Origin: CAVQCT01 sp964371785
Lineage (GTDB): Bacteria > Zixibacteria > MSB-5A5 > GN15 > FEB-12
Direction of reading: 5' to 3'
Assembly: GCA_964371785.1 (NCBI GenBank)
Contig: CAYJOL010000006.1
Span: 124,001-188,000, forward strand
DNA length: 64,000 nt
The position numbers and the translations under genes are program-made. This document shows, piece after piece, positions 24,677-33,728 of this stretch (the stretch's first letter is position 1; each line of letters opens with the position of its first letter). The notes under the pieces were generated by a model, which did not search any database, had not been told where the DNA came from, and saw nothing but the letters and a program-made list of their open reading frames with translations.

Positions 24677-26917
24677 TCACCCGACCCGTTCCATCATGTG
24701 CGTCATTGCTTCGAAATATGCTTTGCTCATCCGGTCCAGCTTGAGGTCAATAACGCGATTGATTTTCAGATTGCCACCGCCAACTTCGCCGATCTTCGCG
24801 CAGGGGACATCCTGATCATTAAAGAATGAAATCAGTTTGTCGGCATTTTCAGGCGAGCAACTCACGACCACGCGGGACTGAGCTTCGCCGAACAGGAGCG
24901 CATCGATGCGCGGTCCGTCGGAGATTGATATAGTTGCGCCCATCTGATTATCTTTGGCGGCGATACAGCATTCGGCCAGTGCGACTGCAAGTCCGCCCTC
25001 GGAACAGTCATGCGCCGAATTAACATACCCGCTTCGAATGGCGCTCAGCAGCGTCTCCTGAAGCCTCTTTTCGAAATTGAGATCAAGTTCGGGAACTGCC
25101 CCGGTGGTGCGTTCGAAAATCGTATGAAGGTATTCCGATGCTCCCAGTTCCCCGGTATTTCTCCCCAACAGGAGAATGACATCGTCGTCCTGCTTGAACC
25201 ACTGCGTGGTTATATGTGACACATCCTCGATCATTCCGATCATACCGATTACCGGCGTGGGGAAGACCGCCCGTTCCGGGTCTTCGTTATAGAACGACAC
25301 GTTGCCACCTGTAACCGGCGTACCGAGGGCGTAACAGGCATCGCCCATGCCGCCTACCGCCTCGCTGAAGCCGTAGTAGACTTCCGGCTTGTAGGGATTA
25401 CCAAAATTGAGACAGTTGGTCACGGCGACTGGTTTGCCGCCCGAGCACACGATATTACGCGCCGCTTCGGCTACCGCCGAGCGAGCGCCCAGCCTCGGGT
25501 TCACGTAGCAGTACCGCCCATTGCAGTCCGTCGTCATGGCGAGTGCTTTGTTCGTTTTTCTGAGGCGGAGTACCGCGGCATCAGAACCAGGACCTACTGC
25601 CGTGTTGGTACGAACCATGGAATCATACTGGTCATACACCCAGGCTTTATTGCAGATATTGGGAGATGCCAGCATGGTCAGCAGTGTCTCGTTCCAGTCG
25701 CGTTCGGTCGGAATGGTGGCAGGATCCAGGTTGACGATCTCATCCATATATTTCGGACGGCGTGTTTCCCGATGATAGACCGGCGCGCCGCCACCGAGCA
25801 CGAGTGAATCCGACGGGACCTGCGAGACGACCTGGCCGTTCAGCTTGACCGTCATTAGACCATCGGTAGTGACACGGCCGATTATGGTTGAGTCCAATCC
25901 CCATTTATCGAACACCGCCCGGACTTCGGCTTCCCGGCCTTTCTTCACACAGACAAGCATCCGCTCCTGTGATTCGGACAAGAGTATTTCGTACGGGATC
26001 ATACCGGATTCGCGCACGGGGACCTTGTCGATATCGATTTCGACACCGACCTTTCCTTTGGCGGACATTTCCGAGCAGGAACAGGTAATGCCGGCGGCGC
26101 CCATATCCTGGATGCCGACAATCAGATCCTTCTCGATAATTTCGAGGGTCGCTTCCACGAGCAGTTTCTCGGTGAACGGGTCGCCTATTTGAACGGAAGG
26201 TCTTTTCTCCTGGGACTTTTCGGTGAGTTCTTCGGAAGCGAAGGTCGCACCATGGATACCATCGCGGCCGGTCTTGGACCCCACGATCATCACCGGGTTA
26301 CCTTCGCCCTTCATCACGGCCGACGCCATCCGGTCTGCCCGGACAATCCCGACTGCCATGGCGTTGATCAACGGATTGCCGGTGTAGGCTTCATCGAAAT
26401 AAACTTCGCCCGCTACTGTCGGCACGCCGAACGAATTGCCATAGTCACCGATCCCGCGCACGACACCATCGACCAGATACCGCACCCGGCCGTTTTTGGG
26501 CGAGCCGAATCTCAGCGAATTAAGCGCCGCGATCGGACGCGCACCCATGGTAAAAATATCGCGGAGGATCCCGCCAACTCCGGTGGCCGCGCCCTGATAC
26601 GGTTCGACCGCCGAGGGGTGGTTGTGCGATTCGATTTTGAAGACGACCGCGAGCCCATCGCCGATATCCACCGCGCCGGCGTTTTCTTCGCCCGCTTTGG
26701 CCAGCAGGTTTTCGCCTTCGCGGGGGAGGGTTTTCAGCAAGGCGATGGAATTCTTGTATGAGCAATGCTCCGACCACATGACCGAGTAGACACCGAGTTC
26801 GGTGTAATTCGGTTCGCGGCCAAGAATTTTCTTGATATGTTCGTATTCTTCGTCGGTAAGCCCGTGGCTTTTAACCATTTCCGGGGTGACGACGGGCTGG
26901 GTGTATGTAGGGGCCAT
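24677..26917 (-). CDS. purL: Phosphoribosylformylglycinamidine synthase subunit PurL
   Basis: PurL is the ATP-dependent synthase subunit for the fourth step of purine synthesis, working with PurQ and PurS, which are not in this window. The 746-residue length fits the small (three-subunit) PurL type. Landmarks are SVMWSEHCSYKNS with the catalytic His, FKIESHNHPSAVEPYQGAAT, GGILRDIFTMGARPIA, IVGIQDMGAAGITCS, TDCNGRYCYVNP, NCLNFGNPYKPE and AHDCSEGGLAVALAE. GGAGA before the ATG supports the start. A probable transcript with lpxH continues downstream. Confidence 0.97.
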   Translation of the reverse strand: MAPTYTQPVVTPEMVKSHGLTDEEYEHIKKILGREPNYTELGVYSVMWSEHCSYKNSIALLKTLPREGENLLAKAGEENAGAVDIGDGLAVVFKIESHNHPSAVEPYQGAATGVGGILRDIFTMGARPIAALNSLRFGSPKNGRVRYLVDGVVRGIGDYGNSFGVPTVAGEVYFDEAYTGNPLINAMAVGIVRADRMASAVMKGEGNPVMIVGSKTGRDGIHGATFASEELTEKSQEKRPSVQIGDPFTEKLLVEATLEIIEKDLIVGIQDMGAAGITCSCSEMSAKGKVGVEIDIDKVPVRESGMIPYEILLSESQERMLVCVKKGREAEVRAVFDKWGLDSTIIGRVTTDGLMTVKLNGQVVSQVPSDSLVLGGGAPVYHRETRRPKYMDEIVNLDPATIPTERDWNETLLTMLASPNICNKAWVYDQYDSMVRTNTAVGPGSDAAVLRLRKTNKALAMTTDCNGRYCYVNPRLGARSAVAEAARNIVCSGGKPVAVTNCLNFGNPYKPEVYYGFSEAVGGMGDACYALGTPVTGGNVSFYNEDPERAVFPTPVIGMIGMIEDVSHITTQWFKQDDDVILLLGRNTGELGASEYLHTIFERTTGAVPELDLNFEKRLQETLLSAIRSGYVNSAHDCSEGGLAVALAECCIAAKDNQMGATISISDGPRIDALLFGEAQSRVVVSCSPENADKLISFFNDQDVPCAKIGEVGGGNLKINRVIDLKLDRMSKAYFEAMTHMMERVG

Positions 26918-27000
26918 ATCTTCTCCTTAAGCTGTAAAGGGAGAATATACCGTGGCGGTCAAGCCGCGTCAACAGCGGGTTTGGGGGGGATGAGGCGATG

Positions 27001-27025
27001 AAAAGGGGCGATCATTCGATCGCCC
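27001..27025 (-). terminator. Intrinsic terminator after the dockerin-like gene
   Basis: A perfect 8-bp stem (GGGCGATC / GATCGCCC) with an ATTC loop lies about 17 bp past the stop codon and is followed on the minus strand by CTTTT. Confidence 0.75.
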
Positions 27026-27041
27026 TGAATGCGAAAATCGT

Positions 27042-28103
27042 TTACGGCCAGGGATTCACCGGCGGCGGGCCGTTGCCAAACTCGTAATCGACAAGGTACA
27101 CGAGATCGGCTATGTCGATAGAGCCGCTGCCGTCGACGTCTTCGAGCTCCCATCTCGGTGGCTCAGGACCACCGTTGAACATGTGTTCGACCATATAGAC
27201 CAGGTCACCGACATCCGATGATCCGTCAATATTGATATCACCAAGCACGAATATCATGAGTGTGGTGGCGCACTCGGCACGATTACACTGAATACATCCC
27301 GAATCCCATGTATACACAACCAGTGGAATCGCAATCCCAAGCTGATCACGTGGAATCGAGGCCGACCAGAGTCCGGTCGTTGGATCGATAGTCCCCGGTC
27401 CTGTCTCTATTGCGTATACAGGGACACTCGGCAACGGCAGGAACGGTATAGCCTCGAACTGATACGTGACCGGGTCAGGGTGTACAGAGAAGATAGTATC
27501 CGGACATGCATTCATTTGCGGAACGCCGCACATTGCCAAGGCCACCCAGAAACAGTACGGACCGCCCCAGGCCGGTTTCACATTGGGACCGGCTGTGCTG
27601 GCCCAGAGCCATGTACCGGTTGGGGGGTAATAGGACGAATCGATGCAAAACGTGTCTTCTGATTCCATGACCGTGGCAGTGATACAAATTGCCACAGCGT
27701 CAAAACCGGCTGGCAATCCCTCTCCGTTCGACCCTTTCGACCCCCCTACGACCAACGTGCACGCATACGGAGTTGTCTGGAATTTCTGGATGACGAAGAT
27801 AAGATCAAATACATCTCGCCAGCCTGCTCCGCCTCCAAAATCGATCGGCAGGGTGTCGAGAGCCGGGTCAAGCAGCTGGCTCTGGCGCGCAGTCCAAAGC
27901 TTGTATCCATTTGTAATACCACCGAACGGATACGTCCCATCATTTGTGTATCTGAAGTAGAATTTGAGCGGCTGACAGGAGTTAACTTCCCCGGGACTAA
28001 ACTGTCCCCACACATGGTCCAGTGTTATCGATGAACCGAATACCGGCACCGAGAACATTACCAGAATAGCGGTCGCAATTACGAGGAACAGCACCTTGCG
28101 CAT
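27042..28103 (-). CDS. Secreted protein with C-terminal dockerin-like calcium repeats
   Basis: The 353-residue protein has a signal peptide (about residues 1-23), a unique extracellular body of about 265 residues containing several cysteines, and a dockerin type I-like module at the end. The module has GDINIDGSSDVGDLVYMVEH and DVDGSGSIDIADLVYLVDY, two EF-hand-type calcium loops. In cellulosomes dockerins bind cohesins; in this bacterial group similar modules occur on many secreted proteins, and here no cohesin is visible. The body is not a family I recognise. Transcribed alone, ending in a terminator. Confidence 0.85.
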   Translation of the reverse strand: MRKVLFLVIATAILVMFSVPVFGSSITLDHVWGQFSPGEVNSCQPLKFYFRYTNDGTYPFGGITNGYKLWTARQSQLLDPALDTLPIDFGGGAGWRDVFDLIFVIQKFQTTPYACTLVVGGSKGSNGEGLPAGFDAVAICITATVMESEDTFCIDSSYYPPTGTWLWASTAGPNVKPAWGGPYCFWVALAMCGVPQMNACPDTIFSVHPDPVTYQFEAIPFLPLPSVPVYAIETGPGTIDPTTGLWSASIPRDQLGIAIPLVVYTWDSGCIQCNRAECATTLMIFVLGDINIDGSSDVGDLVYMVEHMFNGGPEPPRWELEDVDGSGSIDIADLVYLVDYEFGNGPPPVNPWP

Positions 28104-28258
28104 AATAGCCTCCCACGGGCGTACGCCCGACTCAAGCAGGTTTGCTTAATATAAAATAGAGTTATTCGTACACAATATATTCCCCGTTCATTGTACTGTC
28201 AACGTGCAAATTGGCAAACTTCGGGGCGTCAGGCGGAGTTAAGTCGGTGTCGAAAAGT

Positions 28259-28927
28259 TCAGGCAGGGGGATTTAACGTGTTGATCCCGAAGGGACAAAG
28301 GCAGTTCAAGAAGCAGTGTGCGCAGTCCGGTCGTCGTGCTTTACATATTGCCCGTCCATGAAGTATGAGCAGGTGAGAGAAAATAATCCAATCGGCCTGA
28401 GGTACAATTCTCATGAGATCGAGCTCGACTTTCTCCGGCTCCTTCGCTGTCGTGAATCCCAGCAGACGGCTGATCCGGCCGACGTGTGTATCTACGACTA
28501 TTCCCTCGGCAATCCCATACCCGGCGCCGAGGACGACCGATGCCGTCTTGCGGCCGACCCCCTGAAGTTTCACCAGATCATCAATCGTTTTCGGCACTAT
28601 TCCGCCATGCCGCTCAAGAAGCTGCTGTGCGGAAAGCTTGATCGATTTTGCTTTGGAGTTGAAAAAGCCGGTGGTGAAAATATCGTGCGCCAGTTCTTTG
28701 ATCTCTGCGTTTGCAAATGCTTCCACCGACGGATACTTCTTGAACAAACCGGGAGTGACCTTGTTGACTCGTTCGTCGGTGCACTGGGCCGACAGAATCG
28801 TCGCGACCATGAGCTGATGCACGGTCTTGTATGACAGGGAGGTCCTGGCTTCAGGGTAGTGCTTCTTGAGCAGCTTGATGCACGCAATCGCCCGGACTTT
28901 TTTCTCTTGCTGGGTTTCTCTGGCCAT
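28259..28927 (-). CDS. nth: Endonuclease III
   Basis: Nth removes oxidised pyrimidines and nicks abasic sites in base excision repair. The 222-residue protein has the helix-hairpin-helix LQGVGRKTASVVLG with the catalytic Lys, VDTHVGRISRLLG with the catalytic Asp, and a C-terminal [4Fe-4S] loop with exact C-x6-C-x2-C-x5-C spacing. Length is normal. The ATG is preceded by a weak purine-rich stretch. A repeat-rich gap follows upstream, and the dockerin-like gene lies downstream on the same strand. Confidence 0.96.
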   Translation of the reverse strand: MARETQQEKKVRAIACIKLLKKHYPEARTSLSYKTVHQLMVATILSAQCTDERVNKVTPGLFKKYPSVEAFANAEIKELAHDIFTTGFFNSKAKSIKLSAQQLLERHGGIVPKTIDDLVKLQGVGRKTASVVLGAGYGIAEGIVVDTHVGRISRLLGFTTAKEPEKVELDLMRIVPQADWIIFSHLLILHGRAICKARRPDCAHCFLNCLCPFGINTLNPPA

Positions 28928-28983
28928 TTCTGATTCTATCTCATTGCTTCTTGCTCTTGCTCCGAGATTGCGATGTCACCACC

Positions 28984-29056
28984 CTCTGCCTCCCCGGCGC
29001 AGGCCGGGGTCCATCTTTATTCGCTCTGGGCACCCGCCTTCGCGGGTGAGGCAGAG
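28984..29056. repeat. Palindromic repeat element, copy A (73 bp)
   Basis: The element is bounded by perfect 9-bp inverted ends (CTCTGCCTC / GAGGCAGAG) and contains two internal hairpins, CCCCGGCGCAGGCCGGGG and CACCCGCCTTCGCGGGTG. The same two hairpins and ends recur in reverse orientation at 44530-44712. It therefore behaves as a dispersed REP/MITE-like sequence in the nth-prmC gap. Confidence 0.8.
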
Positions 29057-29062
29057 TCAAGA

Positions 29063-29224
29063 TTGCGAGGTCGCGAGATCCCATTATCGCGTGACTTATC
29101 CCTCCTCGCAATGACATTATCTTAACCTTCAAATAGTCCATAGGTTCTCATACTATTATCATGCTCAAGGTCTGTCTTTGCGAGGCGGCCATCACACCGA
29201 TAGCTGGGAAGCCGTCGTAATCTC
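29063..29224. repeat. REP-like palindromes with TTGCGAGG ends
   Basis: TTGCGAGG at 29063 pairs with CCTCGCAA at 29104-29111, enclosing a second imperfect palindrome around TCGCGAGATC. A further TTGCGAGG at 29178, ending in GTCGTAATCTC at 29224, resembles the same family. Together with copy A this fills the 305-bp gap; no gene is visible in it. Confidence 0.55.
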
Positions 29225-29232
29225 ATAACAAG

Positions 29233-30090
29233 TCAGCACGAAAGTATCACCACCCGGTCAATGTCGTTAAGGTCCTTGAGAATCACTATCGAGGTAAACC
29301 GGTCGTCGTGCGATGTCATCTCGGCGACTTTGTCCGCCTGATTATAGCCTATTTCAAACATGATCCGTCCGCCAGGTGCGAGATGGTTGGGAGCGTCGCG
29401 AAGAATCGTCCGGACCGCATCGAGACCCTCACTACCGGAGGTCAGCGCTACTTTCGGATCGGCCAGCACTTCGGGTGGCAACGATTTGTATTCTTCGTCG
29501 GAGATGTACGGCGGATTTGCAAGGATAAGGTCGAATTTCGACCCGCCCGGTACCTTTGCGAAGTAATCACTGTGAAGGAACGATATCTTGTCGTCAGCTT
29601 TCAGGTCGACAGCGTTTCTTTGGGCGACTTTAATCGCCTCTTCCGAGATGTCCAGCGCCGTGACACTACAGGCAGGCAGTTCCAGCGCCAGCGTCACACT
29701 GATCACGCCGGAGCCGACACCGAGGTCGGCTATTCGTGGTTTGGTGAACTTTTTTTCTTTGATGAACCGGATGGCGGCGTCGCAAAGTAACTCGGTTTCG
29801 GGGGTAGGGATCATCACGGCGGGGGAGACGGAGAAACTTCGGCCGTAGAACCACGACTCCTCAAGAATGTACTGAAGCGGGTAGCGGGTAGCGCGCCGGG
29901 CGAGAACCTCGTCGAACCGCGCCAGTACCTTGTCGGTGATAAGCTGTTCTCCGTGAAGGTACAGCTGGAGGCGCTCAGTATCGAGCAGGTGGCAAAGAAT
30001 CGACTCCACTTCGGCCTTGCCGCGGTCTATTCCGGCCGCCTCGAGGATCTTTCCCTTCTCCGCGATAAAACGGGTCAGATGCTGAATCAC
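29233..30090 (-). CDS. prmC: Peptide chain release factor N5-glutamine methyltransferase
   Basis: PrmC methylates the glutamine of the GGQ motif in release factors. The 285-residue protein has the N-terminal helical domain, SAM motif I DLGVGSGVISVTLALE, TALDISEEAI, and the catalytic NPPYISDEEYKSLPPEV. Its natural substrate PrfA is encoded two genes upstream in the same coupled cluster; a membrane protein lies between, overlapping prmC by 4 bp. Confidence 0.95.
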   Translation of the reverse strand: MIQHLTRFIAEKGKILEAAGIDRGKAEVESILCHLLDTERLQLYLHGEQLITDKVLARFDEVLARRATRYPLQYILEESWFYGRSFSVSPAVMIPTPETELLCDAAIRFIKEKKFTKPRIADLGVGSGVISVTLALELPACSVTALDISEEAIKVAQRNAVDLKADDKISFLHSDYFAKVPGGSKFDLILANPPYISDEEYKSLPPEVLADPKVALTSGSEGLDAVRTILRDAPNHLAPGGRIMFEIGYNQADKVAEMTSHDDRFTSIVILKDLNDIDRVVILSC

Positions 30091-31079
30091 GAGGAAGGGC
30101 TTTCAGTAGTCGATGGGTGTTGAGGTGATTCTTTGCTTCTTATGAATCCAATCAGCCAAAGCATGACCAACAGGCCAATGAAAGAATAACAAACTGAATA
30201 GGTAAGCGTGGCCGAAAATTGTATGGAATGGGGTATCAGAAAAATGACCAACATGATAACGAACGCCAATAAACCGATCCAACCAAGCGTCTTTCTCGAA
30301 TACACGTCACGCACTTTCGGATTTTGGGTGAGTGAATACAGGCTGGAGAACACGACAAACAGCAGATAGACAAACAGCAGTTGGGTCTTGTTGTCGGTGG
30401 CGTCGGTACCGAACGGCACCCCTTCCCAAAATCCGTTGAACGCATACCAGTTCATGGCAAACCCAAAAGGGTACCCGCCGACAAGGGCACAGAGCGCCGC
30501 CCAGAGAAAAAACTTTGCCATCGGTCTCGCATCGGATCGACCGGAAATCACCGAAAGAGAATTCACGGCCGCCAGGGATACGAAAAAGAAGGTGGCGAAT
30601 ATGAGCAGTATGTGTCCGACCAACACCGCATGAGGCACGGCGCCGATATATTTGAAGACGAACGGCGTTCCCGGTTTCTCAGTGAAGGCGGCTATCGGAC
30701 GTCCCAAACTGTCCGCAATCTCGAAATAATAGTAGAATCTGCCGCCGCGCTGCCCGGCCGTTACCTCGGTGTAATAGACGATATAATCGGAGTCACTCTG
30801 GATCATCGGCGATGACGCGTAGAGCGCAAGGTCGGTATAATCCTGTCCGGCCAGGGATATGCGGAACATCGGATACGCATTGTCATTGAGCGGTCCCGTG
30901 ATCGTAACCGGCAGACGAACAGTTGAATCGACGAGTGCCTTGGGAACAGACAGATAGCTGAAGGTGTAGCCGTTCTCCGAATGAGTAAACTGCTCGGGGT
31001 GACCGCGGGAACTGGTCCGCGCGATATAGAGCATCGCGACTGTGAGAATAAACGCGGCGACGTATTTCAGGAGTCTCAT
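30087..31079 (-). CDS. Integral membrane protein between prfA and prmC, unknown function
   Basis: The 330-residue protein has an N-terminal hydrophobic segment (about 7-20), an extracytoplasmic beta-rich domain (about 30-140, with YFEIADSLGRPIAAFTEKPG), and then about five transmembrane helices starting near residue 150 (AVLVGHILLIFATFFFVSL). I do not recognise the family. It overlaps prfA upstream and prmC downstream by 4 bp each, so it is translationally coupled to both. Why a membrane protein sits inside a termination-factor operon is unclear. Confidence 0.75.
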   Translation of the reverse strand: MRLLKYVAAFILTVAMLYIARTSSRGHPEQFTHSENGYTFSYLSVPKALVDSTVRLPVTITGPLNDNAYPMFRISLAGQDYTDLALYASSPMIQSDSDYIVYYTEVTAGQRGGRFYYYFEIADSLGRPIAAFTEKPGTPFVFKYIGAVPHAVLVGHILLIFATFFFVSLAAVNSLSVISGRSDARPMAKFFLWAALCALVGGYPFGFAMNWYAFNGFWEGVPFGTDATDNKTQLLFVYLLFVVFSSLYSLTQNPKVRDVYSRKTLGWIGLLAFVIMLVIFLIPHSIQFSATLTYSVCYSFIGLLVMLWLIGFIRSKESPQHPSTTESPSS

Positions 31080-32164
31080 GAAGTGTGCGCGGCCTCTGCC
31101 GCTTGCAGTTTGAGTTTCTGTTCCTGGTCGTACTCCCGCAGAGCTTCAATCAGCTCATCAAGGTCGCCGTTCATGATCTCTTCGAGCCGGTAGAGGGTGA
31201 GGTTAATCCGATGGTCGGTGACGCGACTCTGAGGGTAGTTATACGTACGAATTTTGGCCGAGCGGTCGCCCGTGGAGACCATGGAGCGGCGTTCCGCGGT
31301 CTGCTTGGCGCGCTGTTCTTCCATCATCCGGTCGTACAGTCGGGCGCGAAGCACCTTCATCGCCTTCACTTTGTTTTTCAACTGCGACTTTTCATCCTGG
31401 CAGGTGACCACGACTCCGGTCGGCAGGTGGGTGATGCGAACGGCCGAATCCGTAGTATTGACCGATTGGCCGCCCGGTCCGCTGGAACGGTAGACGTCGA
31501 CCTTGATTTCATTTTCTTTGATTTCGATATCGACTTCTTCGGCTTCAGGGAAAACCGCCACGGTAATTGCCGAGGTATGTATGCGCCCCTGGGTTTCGGT
31601 GGCGGGCACGCGTTGGACCCGATGTACGCCGGATTCATATTTGAGCCGACCGTACGGGTTATCGCCGTCAACCGAGAAGATTATTTCCTTGAATCCGCCC
31701 GATGTCGATGGATTCGAGTTCATGATATCAATCTTCAGTCGATGAGCGTCGGCATATCGCTGGTACATTCTGAACATGTCGCCGACAAAAAGCCCGGCTT
31801 CATCGCCGCCCGTGCCGGCGCGCATCTCGACCATCGCCGCCTTGTCGTCATTTGGATCACGGGGAAGGAGCTTCTTTTTGAATGCATCCTCGACCTGCTC
31901 TATTTGAGCCTCGTACTGAGCCAGTTCCTCACGCGCCATGGTCAGGAATTCTTCGTCCCCGCCGGAATCGATGATCTCTCGTGCCTCGTTCAGGCCGGTC
32001 TGGATCTTGCGATAAGCTCGACCGACCGAGAGAACGTCCTCGAGATGCCGCCGTTCGCGACTGAGCTCGATCATCTTCTTCTGGTTCGACAGGACTGCGG
32101 GATCGGACATCTGTTCGTCGATTGCCCGAAGCCGCGCTTCCAATCTTTCTACTATCTCAAGCAT
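31076..32164 (-). CDS. prfA: Peptide chain release factor 1
   Basis: RF1 reads UAA and UAG and releases the finished peptide. The 362-residue protein shows RAGTGGDEAGLFVGDMFRMY, the RVPATETQGRIHTSA segment with the PAT tripeptide that reads the stop codon, and the RSSGPGGQSVNTTDS loop with the GGQ that PrmC methylates. Length is normal. It lies 80 bp after the DUF1385 gene and begins the coupled run to prmC. Confidence 0.97.
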   Translation of the reverse strand: MLEIVERLEARLRAIDEQMSDPAVLSNQKKMIELSRERRHLEDVLSVGRAYRKIQTGLNEAREIIDSGGDEEFLTMAREELAQYEAQIEQVEDAFKKKLLPRDPNDDKAAMVEMRAGTGGDEAGLFVGDMFRMYQRYADAHRLKIDIMNSNPSTSGGFKEIIFSVDGDNPYGRLKYESGVHRVQRVPATETQGRIHTSAITVAVFPEAEEVDIEIKENEIKVDVYRSSGPGGQSVNTTDSAVRITHLPTGVVVTCQDEKSQLKNKVKAMKVLRARLYDRMMEEQRAKQTAERRSMVSTGDRSAKIRTYNYPQSRVTDHRINLTLYRLEEIMNGDLDELIEALREYDQEQKLKLQAAEAAHTS

Positions 32165-32244
32165 GGTACTTTCCGTTTTTGAATATTGATTGCAATGGTA
32201 AACGATTCGCCCGTATAGGGCAAGCGGAATCAGGGGGGAGGTAG

Positions 32245-33213
32245 CTACGAGACGGCTGCGCGATCCGAGGCCACGTTGGCTTCGATTTCGCCAAGCGATG
32301 CCCGAAGGGCGACGATTGCCACTTCCAGCTGGTCAATCGACGGCTCTTTTGTGGTAATCTTTTGCAGCCAGAGGCCGGGTTGGATGAGAACACGGGTCAG
32401 CTTGTTGTCGCGTGTCTTGCCGGAAAGTTTGAGCAGTTCATACGAGCCGCCGGCAACTATCGGCAGAAGGCTGAAATGGATGGCAAACCGGGTCAGCAGC
32501 ACCGGAGGATGTCCGGTGTAGATGGTGTAAATCGTATCCGAAACGGCATAGATCAGGATCGCGATAAGGGCAACTATCAGGATGAACGAGGTGCCGCAAC
32601 GGGGATGGAAGCGGGTATGACAGGCGGCCCGTTCCGGCAGGAGCTCATCGCCGGTTTCGTATGCGAAGATAGATTTGTGCTCGGCGCCATGATACTGGAA
32701 AATTCGCTTGAATTCACCGAACAATGATATTCCCCATACATACAGCACAAACATCGTGAGGCGAATGGCGCCGGCCAGCAGATTGAAGCCGATAGCGTTT
32801 TTGTCGAGATCCAGCCAATTGGTAATTGCGAGAGGGATGAAGAAGAAGACGAAAATGCCGAAGCCGACAGCGAACAGCGCGCTGAATACGAGCATGAGAC
32901 TGTTGGACTTGCTCCGCTTCTCGGATACTTCCTCGCCTTTTTTGGCCGCTTCCTCTTTCTCGGCTTCCTTCATGGCGACATCGGCCGAAAAATTGAGCGT
33001 CTTAATTCCAAGAATAAGCATCTCCACGAAGGCGACGGCACCGCGAAGAATGGGGGTATTCAGGATTTTGTATTTTGAGGCCAGTGACTTGTATTCTTCA
33101 GTTTTGACGACAATCTTGCCGTTGGGGATGCGTACTGCTGTCGAGACGCGGTCTTTCGAGCGCATCATCACGCCTTCGATAACCGCCTGGCCGCCTATAT
33201 TGAGATCGGGCAT
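32245..33213 (-). CDS. DUF1385 (YqhQ-like) membrane protein
   Basis: The 322-residue protein has the DUF1385 signature: IGGQAVIEGVMMRSKDRV at the start, ILRGAVAFVEMLILGIKTL, a charged linker (about 80-100) and transmembrane helices. It also has FQYHGAEHKSIFAYE, CHTRFHPRCGTSFILIV and a C-terminal QPGLWLQKITTKEPS, with His and Cys clusters suggesting a metal site. Function is unknown, but the order rpmE-DUF1385-prfA-prmC is a recurrent neighbourhood in bacteria, which hints at a link to translation or envelope control. The last 20 residues form an extra helix. Confidence 0.9.
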   Translation of the reverse strand: MPDLNIGGQAVIEGVMMRSKDRVSTAVRIPNGKIVVKTEEYKSLASKYKILNTPILRGAVAFVEMLILGIKTLNFSADVAMKEAEKEEAAKKGEEVSEKRSKSNSLMLVFSALFAVGFGIFVFFFIPLAITNWLDLDKNAIGFNLLAGAIRLTMFVLYVWGISLFGEFKRIFQYHGAEHKSIFAYETGDELLPERAACHTRFHPRCGTSFILIVALIAILIYAVSDTIYTIYTGHPPVLLTRFAIHFSLLPIVAGGSYELLKLSGKTRDNKLTRVLIQPGLWLQKITTKEPSIDQLEVAIVALRASLGEIEANVASDRAAVS

Positions 33214-33278
33214 TAGTTCGTCCTCAGTAAGAATATCCTATAGAAGATCGTTTCCGTGTGTCACCGCCAAACACCAAT

Positions 33279-33310
33279 GAGCGGTGTCGTATCTGAAATA
33301 CGCACCGCTC
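33279..33310 (-). terminator. Hairpin between rpmE and DUF1385 (terminator or attenuator)
   Basis: A near-perfect 13-bp stem (GAGCGGTG, one bulged T, CGTAT / ATACG, CACCGCTC) with a five-base loop follows the rpmE stop. The tail on the minus strand is ATTGGTGTTTGG, only partly T-rich, so it may attenuate rather than stop transcription. Confidence 0.55.
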
Positions 33311-33335
33311 CGGCGAAAGATTGAAAAGATTCTGA

Positions 33336-33548
33336 TTATTTTGCCTTGTCGGTAAGGTTGTATTTGCGGCGGAAACGCTCCACGCGACCAGCCGTATCGA
33401 TCAGCTTCTGCTTGCCCGTGAAAAACGGATGGCAATTCGAGCAGATTTCAACGCTGATGCTCTTTCTGGTCGACCGGGTCGGATAGGTGGCTCCGCAGGC
33501 ACACGTAATCGTGATCTCATTGTATTCGGGATGAATGCCAGCTTTCAC
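33336..33548 (-). CDS. rpmE: 50S ribosomal protein L31
   Basis: The 70-residue protein starts VKAGIHPEYNEITITCACGA and carries the zinc-ribbon cysteines CAC and CSNCHPFFTGKQK, the cysteine-containing L31 form, which needs zinc. I place the start at the GTG at 33548 because it gives the standard L31 N-terminus and AAGGAAATC lies upstream. The open frame extends 44 codons further, but that part has no L31 similarity. Confidence 0.95.
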   Translation of the reverse strand: MKAGIHPEYNEITITCACGATYPTRSTRKSISVEICSNCHPFFTGKQKLIDTAGRVERFRRKYNLTDKAK

Positions 33549-33728
33549 TTCTGATTTCCTTTGTTTATTAAGGTCAACTATTCTTCTTCGTTTACCAACT
33601 ATAACAGTCTCGGGTTCCAGGCGGCCTTGAAACCTCAAGCCCAATAATATAGTATCATTTTTCCGATTGGCAAGGCCCAAGTGGCCAGATCTCTCCTACG
33701 CCCGCCTAAGTTGCTTGGGAACAATACG

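Noticed and set aside
31085..32182. 365-codon open frame on the plus strand opposite prfA
   Set aside because: It is the mirror of the well-supported RF1 gene; its translation has no domain pattern and a His/Asp/Arg-rich composition typical of antisense frames.
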